Assembly: GCF_000616095.1 (NCBI RefSeq)
Contig: NZ_BAMS01000001.1
Span: 806,001 to 870,000 of the forward strand
DNA: 64,000 bases
From: Sneathiella glossodoripedis JCM 23214
GTDB taxonomy: Bacteria; Pseudomonadota; Alphaproteobacteria; Sneathiellales; Sneathiellaceae
Direction: 5' to 3'
Shown: positions 1 through 10,085 of the stretch, in pieces
Position numbering within the stretch: the stretch's first letter is position 1
Layout of the letters: each line of letters opens with the position of its first letter
Made by a program: the position numbers and the translations under genes
The notes under the pieces: model-generated
Database searches by the model: none
Told to the model about the DNA's origin: nothing
What the model saw: the letters and a program-made list of their open reading frames with translations, nothing else

Positions 1-20
1 AGCGACCTTTATGCATAAAA

Positions 21-48
21 AAAACCGGCTTCTTGCGAAACCGGTTTT
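21..48 (-). terminator. Rho-independent terminator of the thiolase gene
   Basis: Inverted repeat AAAACCGG...CCGGTTTT with a 12-base loop, flanked by A and T runs, lies 23 bases past the stop of the minus-strand thiolase gene. The A/T runs on both sides mean it could also stop a plus-strand transcript entering from the left. Confidence 0.7.
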
Positions 49-70
49 TATTATCTGGTGTCAGGTTGGG

Positions 71-1255
71 TTATACAACTTCAAATAACGCTGCACCGCC
101 CATACCACCGCCAATACACATGGTGCAAACAACATATTTTGCACCGCGGCGTTTGCCTTCGATAAGCGCATGTCCCGCCATACGGGCACCGGACATACCA
201 TAAGGATGGCCGATTGAAATAGCACCGCCATCCACATTTAGCAGTTCATTTGGAATGCCGAGTTTGTCACGGCAGTAGATAACCTGTACAGCGAAGGCCT
301 CGTTCAGTTCCCAAAGCCCGATATCATCCATTTTCAGGCCGTGCCGTTTCAGCAGTTTAGGAACAGCAAACACGGGTCCAATGCCCATCTCATCGGGTTC
401 ACAACCGGCAACGACCATACCGCGGTAAATTCCCATCGGCTCGATATTGTTTTTCTCAGCGTATTTGGAATCCATGATCACGCTGGCGGAGGCACCATCT
501 GAAAGCTGACTGGCGTTGCCTGCAGTGATAAAGCAGTCTTCACCCAATACTGGTTTCAGTTTTGCAAGATCTTCCAGTGTGGTCTGTGGGCGGTTGCCTT
601 CATCTTTAGTCAGGGTGACTTCCTCTTCGAGGGTTTCTCCTGTCTCCTTGTTGACCAGTATCTTTGTCGTTGTCATCGGAACAATTTCCTGATCAAATCG
701 CCCGGCTTCCTGCGCTGCGGCTGTGCGCTGCTGGCTTTGCAAGGAATATTCATCCTGCTGTTCGCGGCTGATGCCATAACGGGTGGCAACTGTTTCCGCG
801 GTTTTCAGCATAGGGTCATAAATGGCTGGCTTGTTTTGCTCCAGCCATTCGTTGCGACCCCGAAATACGTTCATATGCTCGTTCTGGACAAGGCTGATGC
901 TTTCAAGACCGCCAGCGACCATTACTGGGACCTGGTCTACAACAACGCGTTGTGCAGCCATTGAAATTGTTTGCAATCCGGAAGAGCAGAAGCGGTTTAC
1001 AGTGGCAGCAGATGTTGTAACCGGCAGGCCAGCACGCAGAACCGCCTGACGGGCAATGTTGCCACCTGTAGCGCCTTCTGGGTTTGCAACACCAATGAGT
1101 GCGTCTTCAACCTCAGCGGGATCAATACCAGCCCGTTCAACAGCATGCTTGATTACATGACCACCCATGTCAGCACCGTGGGTGTTGTTAAACGCCCCGC
1201 GATAGGCTTTGCCAATTGGTGTTCTTGCAGTGGATACGATGACGGCTTCAGCCAT
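71..1255 (-). CDS. Acetyl-CoA C-acyltransferase (thiolase)
   Basis: Thiolase of 394 residues, full length for the family. It condenses two acyl-CoA molecules or thiolytically cleaves 3-ketoacyl-CoA, in the cytoplasm. Visible active-site parts are the nucleophile Cys90 in VNRFCSSG, the histidine in the [10 protein letters not shown] loop near residue 350, and the second cysteine in [11 protein letters not shown] near 381. The ATG follows an AGGAG ribosome site about 8 bases upstream. The sequence resembles degradative FadA/FadI-like thiolases more than PhaA-type biosynthetic ones, but this split is inference. No beta-oxidation partner is adjacent; an enoyl-CoA hydratase lies separately at 18.2 kb. 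Confidence 0.93.
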   Translation of the reverse strand: MAEAVIVSTARTPIGKAYRGAFNNTHGADMGGHVIKHAVERAGIDPAEVEDALIGVANPEGATGGNIARQAVLRAGLPVTTSAATVNRFCSSGLQTISMAAQRVVVDQVPVMVAGGLESISLVQNEHMNVFRGRNEWLEQNKPAIYDPMLKTAETVATRYGISREQQDEYSLQSQQRTAAAQEAGRFDQEIVPMTTTKILVNKETGETLEEEVTLTKDEGNRPQTTLEDLAKLKPVLGEDCFITAGNASQLSDGASASVIMDSKYAEKNNIEPMGIYRGMVVAGCEPDEMGIGPVFAVPKLLKRHGLKMDDIGLWELNEAFAVQVIYCRDKLGIPNELLNVDGGAISIGHPYGMSGARMAGHALIEGKRRGAKYVVCTMCIGGGMGGAALFEVV

Positions 1256-1407
1256 TTTTGTTTTCTCCTGTTATTTGTTTTTAATTGTGGGGCAGGGCCC
1301 GCTTATCGGGTTAGCTTATATAGGGATCTGCTATATGAAAAGCGGGAATTGCCCAGTCTCTTTAATTTAGGCCCATTTTGCCGCTTAAAATCTGTCCCGT
1401 TCTGATT

Positions 1408-1755
1408 TTACAGAATTTCCAATACGGACTCCGGTGGGCGCCCAACGCGAGCTTTCCCATTATTTAGAACAATTGGGCGCTCAATCAGTTTTGGGTGTGC
1501 GATCATCGCATCAATGAGCTGATCGTCGCTTAAAGATTCGTCCGCAAGGTTATTTTCTTTATATTCAGCCTCTCCTTTACGCATCAATTCTCTAGGGCTT
1601 TTTCCAAGCTTTGCAAGTATATCAACCAGTTCCTCGCGGCTTGGCGGTGTTTTTAGATATTCGATAATTTGCGGCTTTATTCCTTTGTCTTCGATAAGTG
1701 CCAGTGTCTGGCGGGATTTGCTGCATCTTGGGTTGTGAAAAATCTGTACGCTCAT
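1408..1755 (-). CDS. arsC: ArsC-family arsenate reductase (glutaredoxin-type)
   Basis: Protein of 115 residues with the ArsC thioredoxin-like fold signature: HNPRCSKSR near the N-terminus, where the cysteine (about residue 10) is the arsenate-attacking nucleophile, the RPIV strand near residue 92, and a GRPPE motif near the C-terminus. The family reduces arsenate to arsenite with glutathione and glutaredoxin, although single-copy members outside ars operons may serve other reductase roles. No arsB, acr3 or arsR gene is nearby, so a dedicated arsenic operon is not supported. The ATG is preceded by GGGGAG. Confidence 0.88.
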   Translation of the reverse strand: MSVQIFHNPRCSKSRQTLALIEDKGIKPQIIEYLKTPPSREELVDILAKLGKSPRELMRKGEAEYKENNLADESLSDDQLIDAMIAHPKLIERPIVLNNGKARVGRPPESVLEIL

Positions 1756-1912
1756 GTGTGTCTCCCCGATGATTTTATTCTGTCAGGCATGCGTAATCAC
1801 AATTGTGTGACAACGGTGACTTGCCTGTTGCGGACTAAAGGAATATGTAATGGGCCATGAGCATACAGACAACTGAAAATGATCCATCTACATTAATCTC
1901 ATCCGGCGCGTC

Positions 1913-2692
1913 TTGGGTGAGATTAAGCATATTCCGGGACTTGGTTTTTATACTCTTTTGAAAAAAGAGATTTTACGGTTCCTGAAAGTGCCGCTGCAAA
2001 CGGTATTTGCCCCGATGATGACCACGCTGCTGTTTCTGGCGGTATTCACACTGGCCTTCGGCGGAACCAGCCGGTATGTCGGTGATGTGGCTTTTTCAGC
2101 TTTCTTGGCACCGGGTCTCATCATGATGTCGGTGATTCAAAACGCTTTCGCCAACACATCGTCGTCGCTGGTGATCTCCAAGGTGCAAGGGAACATTGTA
2201 GACGTGTTAATGCCTCCGTTGAGCGCGCTTGAGCTGACACTGGCTTTCGCACTGTCCGGGTTGGCCCGGGGTATCGTAGTTGCCATAGCTGTGGCGACCT
2301 GTATGTATTTCTTTATCGATATTCAGATTCACTCCTGGGCGGCTGTCCTGTTTTTTCTGGTCGGCGCTGGGTTGATGTTAGCGCTGCTCGGTGTCATTGG
2401 TGGTATTATCTCAGACAAGTTTGATCATATTGCCGCGGTGACAAATTTTGTGGTTATGCCATTATCATTTCTGTCGGGGACATTTTACTCTGTCGAACGA
2501 TTAACTGGCATCTGGTACGACATCAGCCACGTAAACCCGTTCTTTTACATGATTGACGGGTTCCGTTATGGCTTTATCGGAACGGCAGACAGCTCGCAAA
2601 TTACAGGGGCTATTGTTGTCGCCAGTCTCAATCTTGTGCTCTTTGGTGTCGTCTGGTTCCTGTTTTCACGCGGGTACAAGTTAAAAGCCTAG
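1913..2692 (+). CDS. ABC-2 type transporter permease
   Basis: About 259 residues with six predicted hydrophobic segments of the ABC-2 membrane family (multidrug, polysaccharide or haem exporters); it should form a homodimer with a separate ATPase subunit. No ATPase gene is adjacent, as the gene upstream runs the other way. The start is doubtful. In this frame only TTG at 1913 is available, without a ribosome site. An ATG at 1857 in another frame gives a plausible N-terminal tail (MSIQTTEND...) that would join this frame if one base were missing near 1918-1927, consistent with the other single-base losses in this window. Substrate unknown. Confidence 0.85.
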   Translation: MGEIKHIPGLGFYTLLKKEILRFLKVPLQTVFAPMMTTLLFLAVFTLAFGGTSRYVGDVAFSAFLAPGLIMMSVIQNAFANTSSSLVISKVQGNIVDVLMPPLSALELTLAFALSGLARGIVVAIAVATCMYFFIDIQIHSWAAVLFFLVGAGLMLALLGVIGGIISDKFDHIAAVTNFVVMPLSFLSGTFYSVERLTGIWYDISHVNPFFYMIDGFRYGFIGTADSSQITGAIVVASLNLVLFGVVWFLFSRGYKLKA

Positions 2693-2719
2693 AAAAAGAG
2701 GGCATATTTGAAGAGTTTG

Positions 2720-2749
2720 ATTGACAGAAAACCTTCTGCTGTCAATACT
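2720..2749 (+). promoter_or_regulatory. Probable argD promoter overlapped by a perfect inverted repeat
   Basis: TTGACA at 2721-2726 and AATACT at 2744-2749 are separated by 17 bases. The perfect 8-base inverted repeat ATTGACAG (2720-2727) / CTGTCAAT (2739-2746), 11-base centre, spans both elements, the arrangement expected of a repressor site. Which regulator binds is unknown. Confidence 0.5.
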
Positions 2750-2763
2750 TCCGCGCTTTCCCG

Positions 2764-2792
2764 GATCGTTCCTCCCTTGATGAGGAGCGATC
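2764..2792 (+). other. Strong hairpin in the argD leader
   Basis: Arms GATCGTTCCTC (2764-2774) and GAGGAGCGATC (2782-2792) pair over 11 positions with one G-T pair and a 7-base loop. It is followed by TTCTT, not a clear T run, so it may be a weak terminator for the permease gene or a leader structure of the arg operon. Confidence 0.45.
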
Positions 2793-2835
2793 TTCTTAGT
2801 TATGGCTTTTATTTTGCAACTTGTGGAGAAGGCAC

Positions 2836-4004
2836 ATGATACCCGCATTGTTATCGAACTATGCCCCTGCTGATCTTTCCTTTGAAAAAGGAGAGGGTGC
2901 GTACCTGTTCGGAAATGACGGGCGACGATATCTTGATTTTTTTGCCGGTATTGCTGTCACTTCTTTGGGCCATAACAACCCGAAAATTGTCGAGGCTGTA
3001 AGTAATCAGGCCTCAAACCTGATGCATATTTCAAACCTGTTCCGTATTCCGGGGCAGGAAGAGCTGGCGAAAAAACTGGTTGATGCCACTTTCGCAGACA
3101 CCGTGTATTTCTGTAATTCAGGCGCGGAAGCCAACGAATGCGGTCTGAAAATGATCCGTAAATACCATAGCGTTAATGGCCAGCCTGAACGCTACCGGGT
3201 TATCGGATTTGAAAATTCCTTTCATGGTCGGACTTTGGCAACCATCGCCGCTGCCGGGCAGGAGAAACTGCTGGAAGGTTTTGGCCCGATGGTCGATGGC
3301 TTTGATCACGTAAGCGTCGGAGATATCGATGCAGTGAAGGCGGCAATTACTCCTGAGACAGGTGGCATTATTATCGAGCCAATCCTCGGTGAGGGCGGTA
3401 TTCAGGTGGTGGACCCCGCATTCCTCAAGCAGTTGCGTGCTCTATGTGATGAACATGGCCTGCTTTTGATGTTTGATGAGATTCAAACGGGCATGGGCCG
3501 TACCGGTAAACTTTTTGCTTATGAGCATTCAGGCGTTATTCCTGACATCATGAGTTCGGCAAAAGCGCTCGGTAACGGGTTTCCTGTTGGGGCCTGTCTG
3601 GCTGTTGAAAAAGTCGCTCAATGCATGAATGTGGGAAGTCACGGGTCGACCTATGGTGGGAACCCGCTTGCTATGGCGGTTGCGACAGTTGTTGTTGATA
3701 CAATGACTGAAGATGGTTTTATGGATCGGGTAAATCAATTGGCCAATCATTTGCAACAGGCACTTCACGGCGTTGTAGATCGGTATCCAACAGTTCTTGA
3801 AGAATTGCGGGGCGTAGGGCTGCATCTTGGATTGAAATGCAAGGTGGAAAACGGGCAATTGATCGATGCTCTGCGTAAACAGGGCGCCTTGACAGCAAAA
3901 GGTGGTGATAATGTGGTCCGTCTCTTGCCGCCATTGATCATCGAAGAAGAGCAGATCAGCGAATTTATTGCAGCGCTGGAAGCGGCGTGTGAGGAGTTGG
4001 CCTG

Positions 4005-4005
<1 letters not shown>
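2836..4005 (+). CDS. argD: Acetylornithine aminotransferase
   Basis: Class III PLP-dependent aminotransferase, 389 residues from ATG 2836, chosen because GGAGAAGG ends a few bases upstream; the in-frame TTG at 2821 has no such site. It converts N-acetylglutamate semialdehyde to N-acetylornithine in arginine biosynthesis and often doubles as succinyl-diaminopimelate aminotransferase. Visible motifs are SGAEANE (cofactor phosphate loop), FDEIQTGMGRTG with the PLP-ring aspartate, and the Schiff-base lysine in SSAKALGNGFP near residue 245-250. The stop overlaps the argF start (TGATG), so the two are translationally coupled. Confidence 0.95.
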
Positions 4006-4939
<934 letters not shown>

Positions 4940-4961
4940 CTGTTAAAGGTAATTCCCCCAA

Positions 4962-5879
4962 ATGACCGAACAGTCAGAACCTAAAGCAATAGCTGATAAT
5001 CTTATCCAGCCATTTCAGATGGCTGAGGCAGGTGTTCGTGGGCGTATTGTCCGCCTTGGGAAGGTGGTCGATGATATACTAAATCGCCACAAATATCCAG
5101 ATAGTGTGGCCAGACTTCTGGGCGAAAGCCTTGTTTTGGCTGCGATGTTGGGTGGTTCTTTGAAATTTGATGGTATTTTCACCGTACAATGCAAAGGTGA
5201 CGGAGCCATCAATCTGTTGGCGGCGGATATGACGACACCGGGAAGCTTGCGCGGATATGCTGGTTTCGATGAAGCAAAGCTGATGGAAGCTGACAAGGCA
5301 TCAGGTGATAATCTGGTGAACCGCTATCTGGGGACCGGATATGTAGCTTTTACCATTGATACCACCGATACCGGAAAACGTTATCAGGGGATTGTCGAGC
5401 TTGAAGGTGACAGTCTGGCGCAATGTATGGAAAATTACTTCGCCCGGTCTGAGCAGATCGAGACACGCCTTAAAGTCGCCGTTGAAAAACAGGATGGAAA
5501 ATGGCGGGCCGGGGGATTGATGATCCAGCGGCTCCCTGAAGATAGCAAGCTGGCCGCTGATCTGGATGCAGCGAAAGAAGCCTGGGCTAATGCTGAAGCT
5601 CTTGTGAACACAGTGATGGAGACAGAGCTAACTCATTCGCGTCTGCGATCATCGGAATTGCTTTACCGCCTTTTTCACGAAGATGGCGTATGGCTATATG
5701 ATACTCTGGAGTTGCTGGATAATTGTAGCTGCAGTTCTGAAAGGGTGCTCAAAACGCTGATCTCCTTCTCAGATGACAATCTCGCAGAAATGGCGGATGA
5801 CGGCGTCATAACCGTTGATTGCCAGTTTTGCAGTGCCCAGTATAAACTAACGGTTCAAGAGATTCAGGAAAACCGCTGA
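4962..5879 (+). CDS. hslO: Hsp33 redox-regulated chaperone
   Basis: Full-length Hsp33, 305 residues. The N-terminal domain holds GESLVLAAMLGGSLKF and the SLRGYAGF segment. The C-terminal redox switch has the four zinc cysteines C255-x-C257 and C287-x2-C290, which release zinc and form disulfides under oxidative stress, turning on holdase activity. It lies 22 bases after argF in the order common in alphaproteobacteria, so it is probably transcribed with the arginine genes. Nothing atypical seen. Confidence 0.95.
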   Translation: MTEQSEPKAIADNLIQPFQMAEAGVRGRIVRLGKVVDDILNRHKYPDSVARLLGESLVLAAMLGGSLKFDGIFTVQCKGDGAINLLAADMTTPGSLRGYAGFDEAKLMEADKASGDNLVNRYLGTGYVAFTIDTTDTGKRYQGIVELEGDSLAQCMENYFARSEQIETRLKVAVEKQDGKWRAGGLMIQRLPEDSKLAADLDAAKEAWANAEALVNTVMETELTHSRLRSSELLYRLFHEDGVWLYDTLELLDNCSCSSERVLKTLISFSDDNLAEMADDGVITVDCQFCSAQYKLTVQEIQENR

Positions 5880-5947
5880 GGCTGGTCACGAACTTGCCAT
5901 AATGGTATGAGAAATCTCGATAAATTTCTGCAGCGGGGTGGCAAGTA

Positions 5948-6544
5948 ATGATGGAAATCAGAAAATTTATAACCGGATTTTCTCTGGCGGCATTGGTTTT
6001 GTTGTTAGCTGCCTGTGCGGAGACCCCGCGTGCTCCTGATTATGCGGAAATTACGTTTAGACATCTGCCGTCCATCAAACTCAATGTCGGTGAAATCAGG
6101 TTTGTCAGGGAATATGTCTCTCCCCTCAAGTCACCAAATGTTGAGCATGAAATGCCTGTCAAAATAGACTCTTCTATCGAGGAGTGGGTTCAGCAAAGGT
6201 TGGTTGCCGCGGGAACGCCTGCTGCATATGCCGTGGTGACTTTGAAAGATGCCAGTGTCATTGAAACTGATCTGGAAAAGTCAACAGGTCTAAGCGCGCT
6301 GTGGAAGACGGATCAATCTGAAAAATATGATTTCCGGGTTGAAGTGGAGGTTCAGGTTGTAACCGTCAACGGCTCAAAAGCTTTTGCAACTGCCAATGCC
6401 GTGCAATCGACAACCATGCCAGAGGATCGGACCCTGCTGGAACGGGATCAGATGTTCTACGATAAAACCGAGCGTTTGTTGTGGGACTTTAATCGCGAAA
6501 TGGAAAAGAATATATACAGTTTTCTAAAACCACACCTCCTATAG
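5948..6544 (+). CDS. Putative lipoprotein of unknown function, downstream of hslO
   Basis: 198 residues with a lipoprotein signal peptide: charged N-terminus, hydrophobic stretch and lipobox LLAAC with the acylated cysteine near residue 23. The mature part is soluble and mixed alpha/beta with no enzyme motif I recognise. It probably sits in the envelope facing the periplasm. Two ATG codons (5948 and 5951) are possible starts. Its place directly after hslO suggests a conserved neighbour, but this gives no function. Confidence 0.8.
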   Translation: MMEIRKFITGFSLAALVLLLAACAETPRAPDYAEITFRHLPSIKLNVGEIRFVREYVSPLKSPNVEHEMPVKIDSSIEEWVQQRLVAAGTPAAYAVVTLKDASVIETDLEKSTGLSALWKTDQSEKYDFRVEVEVQVVTVNGSKAFATANAVQSTTMPEDRTLLERDQMFYDKTERLLWDFNREMEKNIYSFLKPHLL

Positions 6545-6734
6545 GTACTTAGAGTGTTGCGTGGCGTTCAATCAAATAATGAACTGACATTGGGGTCAAA
6601 TTTCTCTATAGTAGTATAAAGTGGTGATGATCCCGATAAGGATTAACTTGCTACTGGCCTTATCAAGTATTTTTCATGATTTAATTTCGGAATTGCTTTC
6701 TTGGTACCATGCTCATCAAGTGTGAGGAGGGGCT

Positions 6735-7961
6735 ATGAGCAATACGATAGTATTCAATAAATTGTGCCTTTTTATTGTATTGGGTTTGTTTGTTGTAACC
6801 ACCTTGGAATCTGCTGGAGCAGCGAAGAAACTAAGTGGCAGTAGATGTGAAGCCGCGAGTGAGTGTTCATCAGGCTATTGCTATCCATATCCAAACAGCT
6901 TGAAATATTGCCTTGATAGAGATTTGAACTGCGCAGCTCCAAACTCTAACGGTTTAACCTTTGGTAGCGTTCGCGAAATAGGAGGTGTGCGCTATCAATG
7001 TAAATCGGGTTCGGGCTGGGTATTACTAGGTAATAAAAATGGCTCGCTGTGCCAGAATGGAACGCAATGCGAGTCCGGATATTGTTACGATTATGTTGAT
7101 GGAAATAGGTATTGTTTGCGCGCTGATCTGAATTGTGCGTTACCCAATGCAGATGGTGTGAGTTTTACCACGCGAATAATGCACAATAACCAAAGGTTCG
7201 AATGTAAATCCGGGAAGGGATGGGTTCAATTGGCCAAGGCAGATGGGCTGTCTTGTGTTAAGGGAACAGACTGTGCATCAGGGTATTGTTACCCGTATCT
7301 AGATGGAAATAGATATTGTTTAAAAGCAGATTTGAACTGTGCTTTCCCTCAATCAACTGGCGTTAAATTTGGGTATAAAATGCTCTTTGGCAATAAGCAT
7401 TATATCTGTAAGGCAGCTAAAGGATGGGCCGAAAATATTGCTTACCTTGCTAAAGATTTTACGCGCTGGGATGTCAAAATAGGAAAATTTAGAGATTGCT
7501 CCGGCTTGAGTTGGTATAAAAAAGCAGATTGTGAACGTTTGAGGGAAACTCAAAAGCTTACAGCAGAACCATATGAAGCCGCAATTCATCGTGCGAATAG
7601 ATCTTCACGAAGTGGCGGAGTTCGCCCTATACCAGAGCACATAAGAGAAAAACTAAAGCGTTTCTTTGAGCCGGAATTGTTGAATTTGGTGAGGTTTAGG
7701 GTGGGTTTCGTTCCTCTTTCATTGATTGGTAGTTGGCAGCTTTTTTCCGAACAGGCTAGCGCAATGACTTTTGGCAATGTAATCGTTTTTAAAGACTCTA
7801 CCGTAGAAAGAGATGTGTGTCTCTGGGCTCATGAAATTGAACATGTGAAACAATATAATAAACTTGGAATTGATGGATTCGCCCAAAGATATCTCTATGA
7901 GGCAGGCACGCTAGAACGCCCTGGAGAAGCGCAGGCTCGATATGTGTGCTCTTTTCATTGA
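6735..7961 (+). CDS. Secreted Cys-rich triple-repeat protein with C-terminal HEIEH (DUF4157-like) domain
   Basis: 408 residues. A signal peptide covers about 1-29. Three tandem modules of 68 residues follow (first cysteines at 38, 106, 174), each with six cysteines spaced C-x5-C-x4-C-x9-C-x6-C-x22-C and sharing SGYCY, RYCL and LNCA blocks, so they are probably disulfide-stabilised. After a basic linker comes a C-terminal domain with H366-E-I-E-H370 in WAHEIEHVKQY, then a GIDGFAQRYL segment and an acidic residue near 398 that could be the third metal ligand. This is like the DUF4157 putative metallopeptidase family (HELTH-type); proteolysis is inferred. A strong GAGGAGGGG site precedes the ATG. 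Surroundings are AT-richer than the housekeeping genes. Confidence 0.8.
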   Translation: MSNTIVFNKLCLFIVLGLFVVTTLESAGAAKKLSGSRCEAASECSSGYCYPYPNSLKYCLDRDLNCAAPNSNGLTFGSVREIGGVRYQCKSGSGWVLLGNKNGSLCQNGTQCESGYCYDYVDGNRYCLRADLNCALPNADGVSFTTRIMHNNQRFECKSGKGWVQLAKADGLSCVKGTDCASGYCYPYLDGNRYCLKADLNCAFPQSTGVKFGYKMLFGNKHYICKAAKGWAENIAYLAKDFTRWDVKIGKFRDCSGLSWYKKADCERLRETQKLTAEPYEAAIHRANRSSRSGGVRPIPEHIREKLKRFFEPELLNLVRFRVGFVPLSLIGSWQLFSEQASAMTFGNVIVFKDSTVERDVCLWAHEIEHVKQYNKLGIDGFAQRYLYEAGTLERPGEAQARYVCSFH

Positions 7962-8136
7962 ATCATCAAGTGGTTTGGGGGGCAGGTTTCTTTAACATGT
8001 TACACGCCTGTTCGTGTTTAACTGAGAGTTATTTCATCAAACTTCGGCAGTTCGGTGCCTTGGGCCGTAACCTTTATTCTGTGACCTGTGTCGCATAATA
8101 GGGGCTTGCTATTGTAGAAGATTCAAATATGCTCGT

Positions 8137-8164
8137 GAATTAGTTCAAACGATTGACCTAATTC
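8137..8164 (+). promoter_or_regulatory. Probable TetR operator abutting the tetR start codon
   Basis: A 28-base palindrome: left arm GAATTAGtTCAA, centre ACGA, right arm TTGAcCTAATTC, with 11 of 12 arm positions complementary. It ends at the base before the ATG of the TetR-family gene, so it is probably the regulator's own operator. It leaves no room for a ribosome site. Confidence 0.6.
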
Positions 8165-8824
8165 ATGACTACTGTAACTCCAACATCGGAAAAAATTCTT
8201 GAAGTCGCGATGCCCTTATTCGCGGAGCGGCCTTTTGATGCGGTATCAACCCGGCAGATTGCAAAGCTTGCCGGAGTTAATTTATCCGCGATTTCCTATC
8301 ATTTCGGTGGCAAGGAAGGGCTTTATCAGGCAATTTTTGAGAAAATCGTCGACGAATTGGAGCCTGTGCGGGTCGGGTTTCAGCTATTCGTGGAAAAATC
8401 GATCCAGTCTTTGGCAAGTGAAGTTGCTAGCCAGCATGCTTTTGCAAAGCATATCGTGAATTTGATTTTGGAAACTGTTCTGACGCACAAGGATTCTCGG
8501 TGGCGGATGCAGTTGATTTTGAGAGAGATACAGACCCACGGCCCGAATTTTGATTTGGTGGTTAAGGGGCATATCCTGAAAATGCAGAACATGATGTGCC
8601 GATGTGTTGGTGCGATAATGGATAAAGAGGCAGCAAGTCCGGAAGTGATCCTGACCAGCCAATCCATATTTAACCTGTGCCTTCAATATAGCATGAACGA
8701 GGAGCTGCTCAGGCTGCAGTTGCAGGTCAGTCATCATGAAGATCCGGCGATCAATCTGATTAAAAGGATTACCGTCTCACAGATTTGCGGAATGCTTAAA
8801 ATTCCAGACATAGTGGATACCTAA
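8165..8824 (+). CDS. TetR-family transcriptional regulator (CerR-like)
   Basis: 219 residues. The N-terminal helix-turn-helix is clear: STRQIAKLAGVNLSAISYHFGGKEGLYQAIF, residues about 28-60, the typical TetR recognition helix ending in YHF. The C-terminal half resembles the CerR/YbiH ligand-binding type (DUF1956). It is followed one base later by the efflux membrane-fusion gene, so it most likely represses the pump operon and itself. A near-perfect palindrome touches its ATG and no Shine-Dalgarno sequence is visible, suggesting a leaderless message or a start further in (next Met at residue 17). Confidence 0.9.
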   Translation: MTTVTPTSEKILEVAMPLFAERPFDAVSTRQIAKLAGVNLSAISYHFGGKEGLYQAIFEKIVDELEPVRVGFQLFVEKSIQSLASEVASQHAFAKHIVNLILETVLTHKDSRWRMQLILREIQTHGPNFDLVVKGHILKMQNMMCRCVGAIMDKEAASPEVILTSQSIFNLCLQYSMNEELLRLQLQVSHHEDPAINLIKRITVSQICGMLKIPDIVDT

Positions 8825-8825
8825 A

Positions 8826-10085
8826 ATGCGTAACCGATTTTTTACTGTGCTGCTCAAAATTCTTTTGCCGGTTCTGTTGATCGCGCTTGGATTGATTGGG
8901 TTTCAGTATTTTGTGGCAACAAAACCGGTCGAAAAACCCAGAGCTGTGGTCGAAAGAAGCTGGAATGTGTCCTCCCTGACAGTTGAGCCTGGGCAAATCA
9001 TCTCCCGGGTTCGGGCCTTTGGTGAACTGGTATCTGCACGAAAAGTTGATTTGAGGTCGCTTGTGGGGGGTGAAGTTGTTTTTGTTTCCCCTGAGTTGAT
9101 GGAGGGGGCAAAAGTCTCCGCTGGAGGGATCTTGCTGGAAGTGGACCCGTTTGATTATGAAGCTGCGGTACGTGAGAGAAAAGCCGCGCTGCTGGAGGCC
9201 AAATCGCGACTGGACGAGCTTCTGGCATCTGAACGTGCGGACCAGGTTTTGCTTGAGCAGGATCTGGAGATACTGGAAGTTGAAAAACGAAGCCTCAAGC
9301 GGGCAGAAACGCTCAAGAAGAGGGGGAATATTTCGGAAAAGGCGCTTGATGATGCTCGCACAGCTTTGAGCCGGCAGCAGCAGCAGGTGGACCAGCGCAA
9401 GGCGCAACTTGATATCGAGCGGGCGCGAATAGGACAGCAGCAGGCAATTGTGGAGCGTCAGAAAATTGCGTTGGAAAGAGCCGAAAGAGATTTGAAAAAT
9501 GTCAGACTGCTTGCCCCTTTTAATGGGTATATTCAGAATGTAGCCGTTGAGCTTGGTAAGAAAATCGATGTTAAGGATCTTGTTGCGACCCTCATAGACG
9601 ACACACGACTTGAAGTAAAATTTCAGCTCTCTACTGAGCAGTATGGACGTTTGATATCCAGCGCTGAAGGACTGAACGGGCGACAGGTCCGGATTTTCTG
9701 GCAGGTTGGCGCGGAAAAAATCGCGTTTCAAGGACAGCTGGAGCGAATTGGCTCTTCCATTCAGGCAGCATCAGGGGGCGTGGAAGTTTTTGCCAGGTTA
9801 CAGACAAATGAGAATCTTTCCCGGGTTCGCATCGGTGCGTTTGTCGAAGTCGATCTGGATGGGGTCACTTACACGAATGCAATTCGCATTCCCAATCACG
9901 CCCTGTTTGAGGGAGATACAGTTTACCTGATAAAGCAGGGACGATTGCAACCGGTTACTGTCCGGGTTCTGGAAGATGAAGGGAGCTCTTTGATCATCGA
10001 TGCCAGTGTCTTGCAAACTGGTGATCAGCTCTTAACCACGCGATTTGCGGAAGTTGGCCCGGGAATTAAGGTGGAGGTGCGCTAA
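8826..10085 (+). CDS. RND efflux periplasmic adaptor (membrane fusion protein)
   Basis: 419 residues. N-terminal membrane anchor (about 8-30), then a lipoyl-like half with LRSLVGGEVVFVSPELMEGAKVSAG, a long alpha-helical hairpin rich in Glu, Arg and Gln (about 115-225), the second lipoyl half (APFNGYIQNVAVELG) and a beta-barrel domain. This is the HlyD/AcrA adaptor order. It links the inner-membrane RND pump encoded next to an outer-membrane channel. The start overlaps nothing but sits one base after the tetR stop, and its stop overlaps the pump gene's start. No outer-membrane factor gene is present, so a TolC from elsewhere is presumably used. Confidence 0.92.
   Translation: MRNRFFTVLLKILLPVLLIALGLIGFQYFVATKPVEKPRAVVERSWNVSSLTVEPGQIISRVRAFGELVSARKVDLRSLVGGEVVFVSPELMEGAKVSAGGILLEVDPFDYEAAVRERKAALLEAKSRLDELLASERADQVLLEQDLEILEVEKRSLKRAETLKKRGNISEKALDDARTALSRQQQQVDQRKAQLDIERARIGQQQAIVERQKIALERAERDLKNVRLLAPFNGYIQNVAVELGKKIDVKDLVATLIDDTRLEVKFQLSTEQYGRLISSAEGLNGRQVRIFWQVGAEKIAFQGQLERIGSSIQAASGGVEVFARLQTNENLSRVRIGAFVEVDLDGVTYTNAIRIPNHALFEGDTVYLIKQGRLQPVTVRVLEDEGSSLIIDASVLQTGDQLLTTRFAEVGPGIKVEVR

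Noticed and set aside
8796-9731. Long open frame opposite the membrane-fusion gene
   Set aside because: Antisense to a well-supported gene, no recognisable domain and a poor start; a shadow frame.
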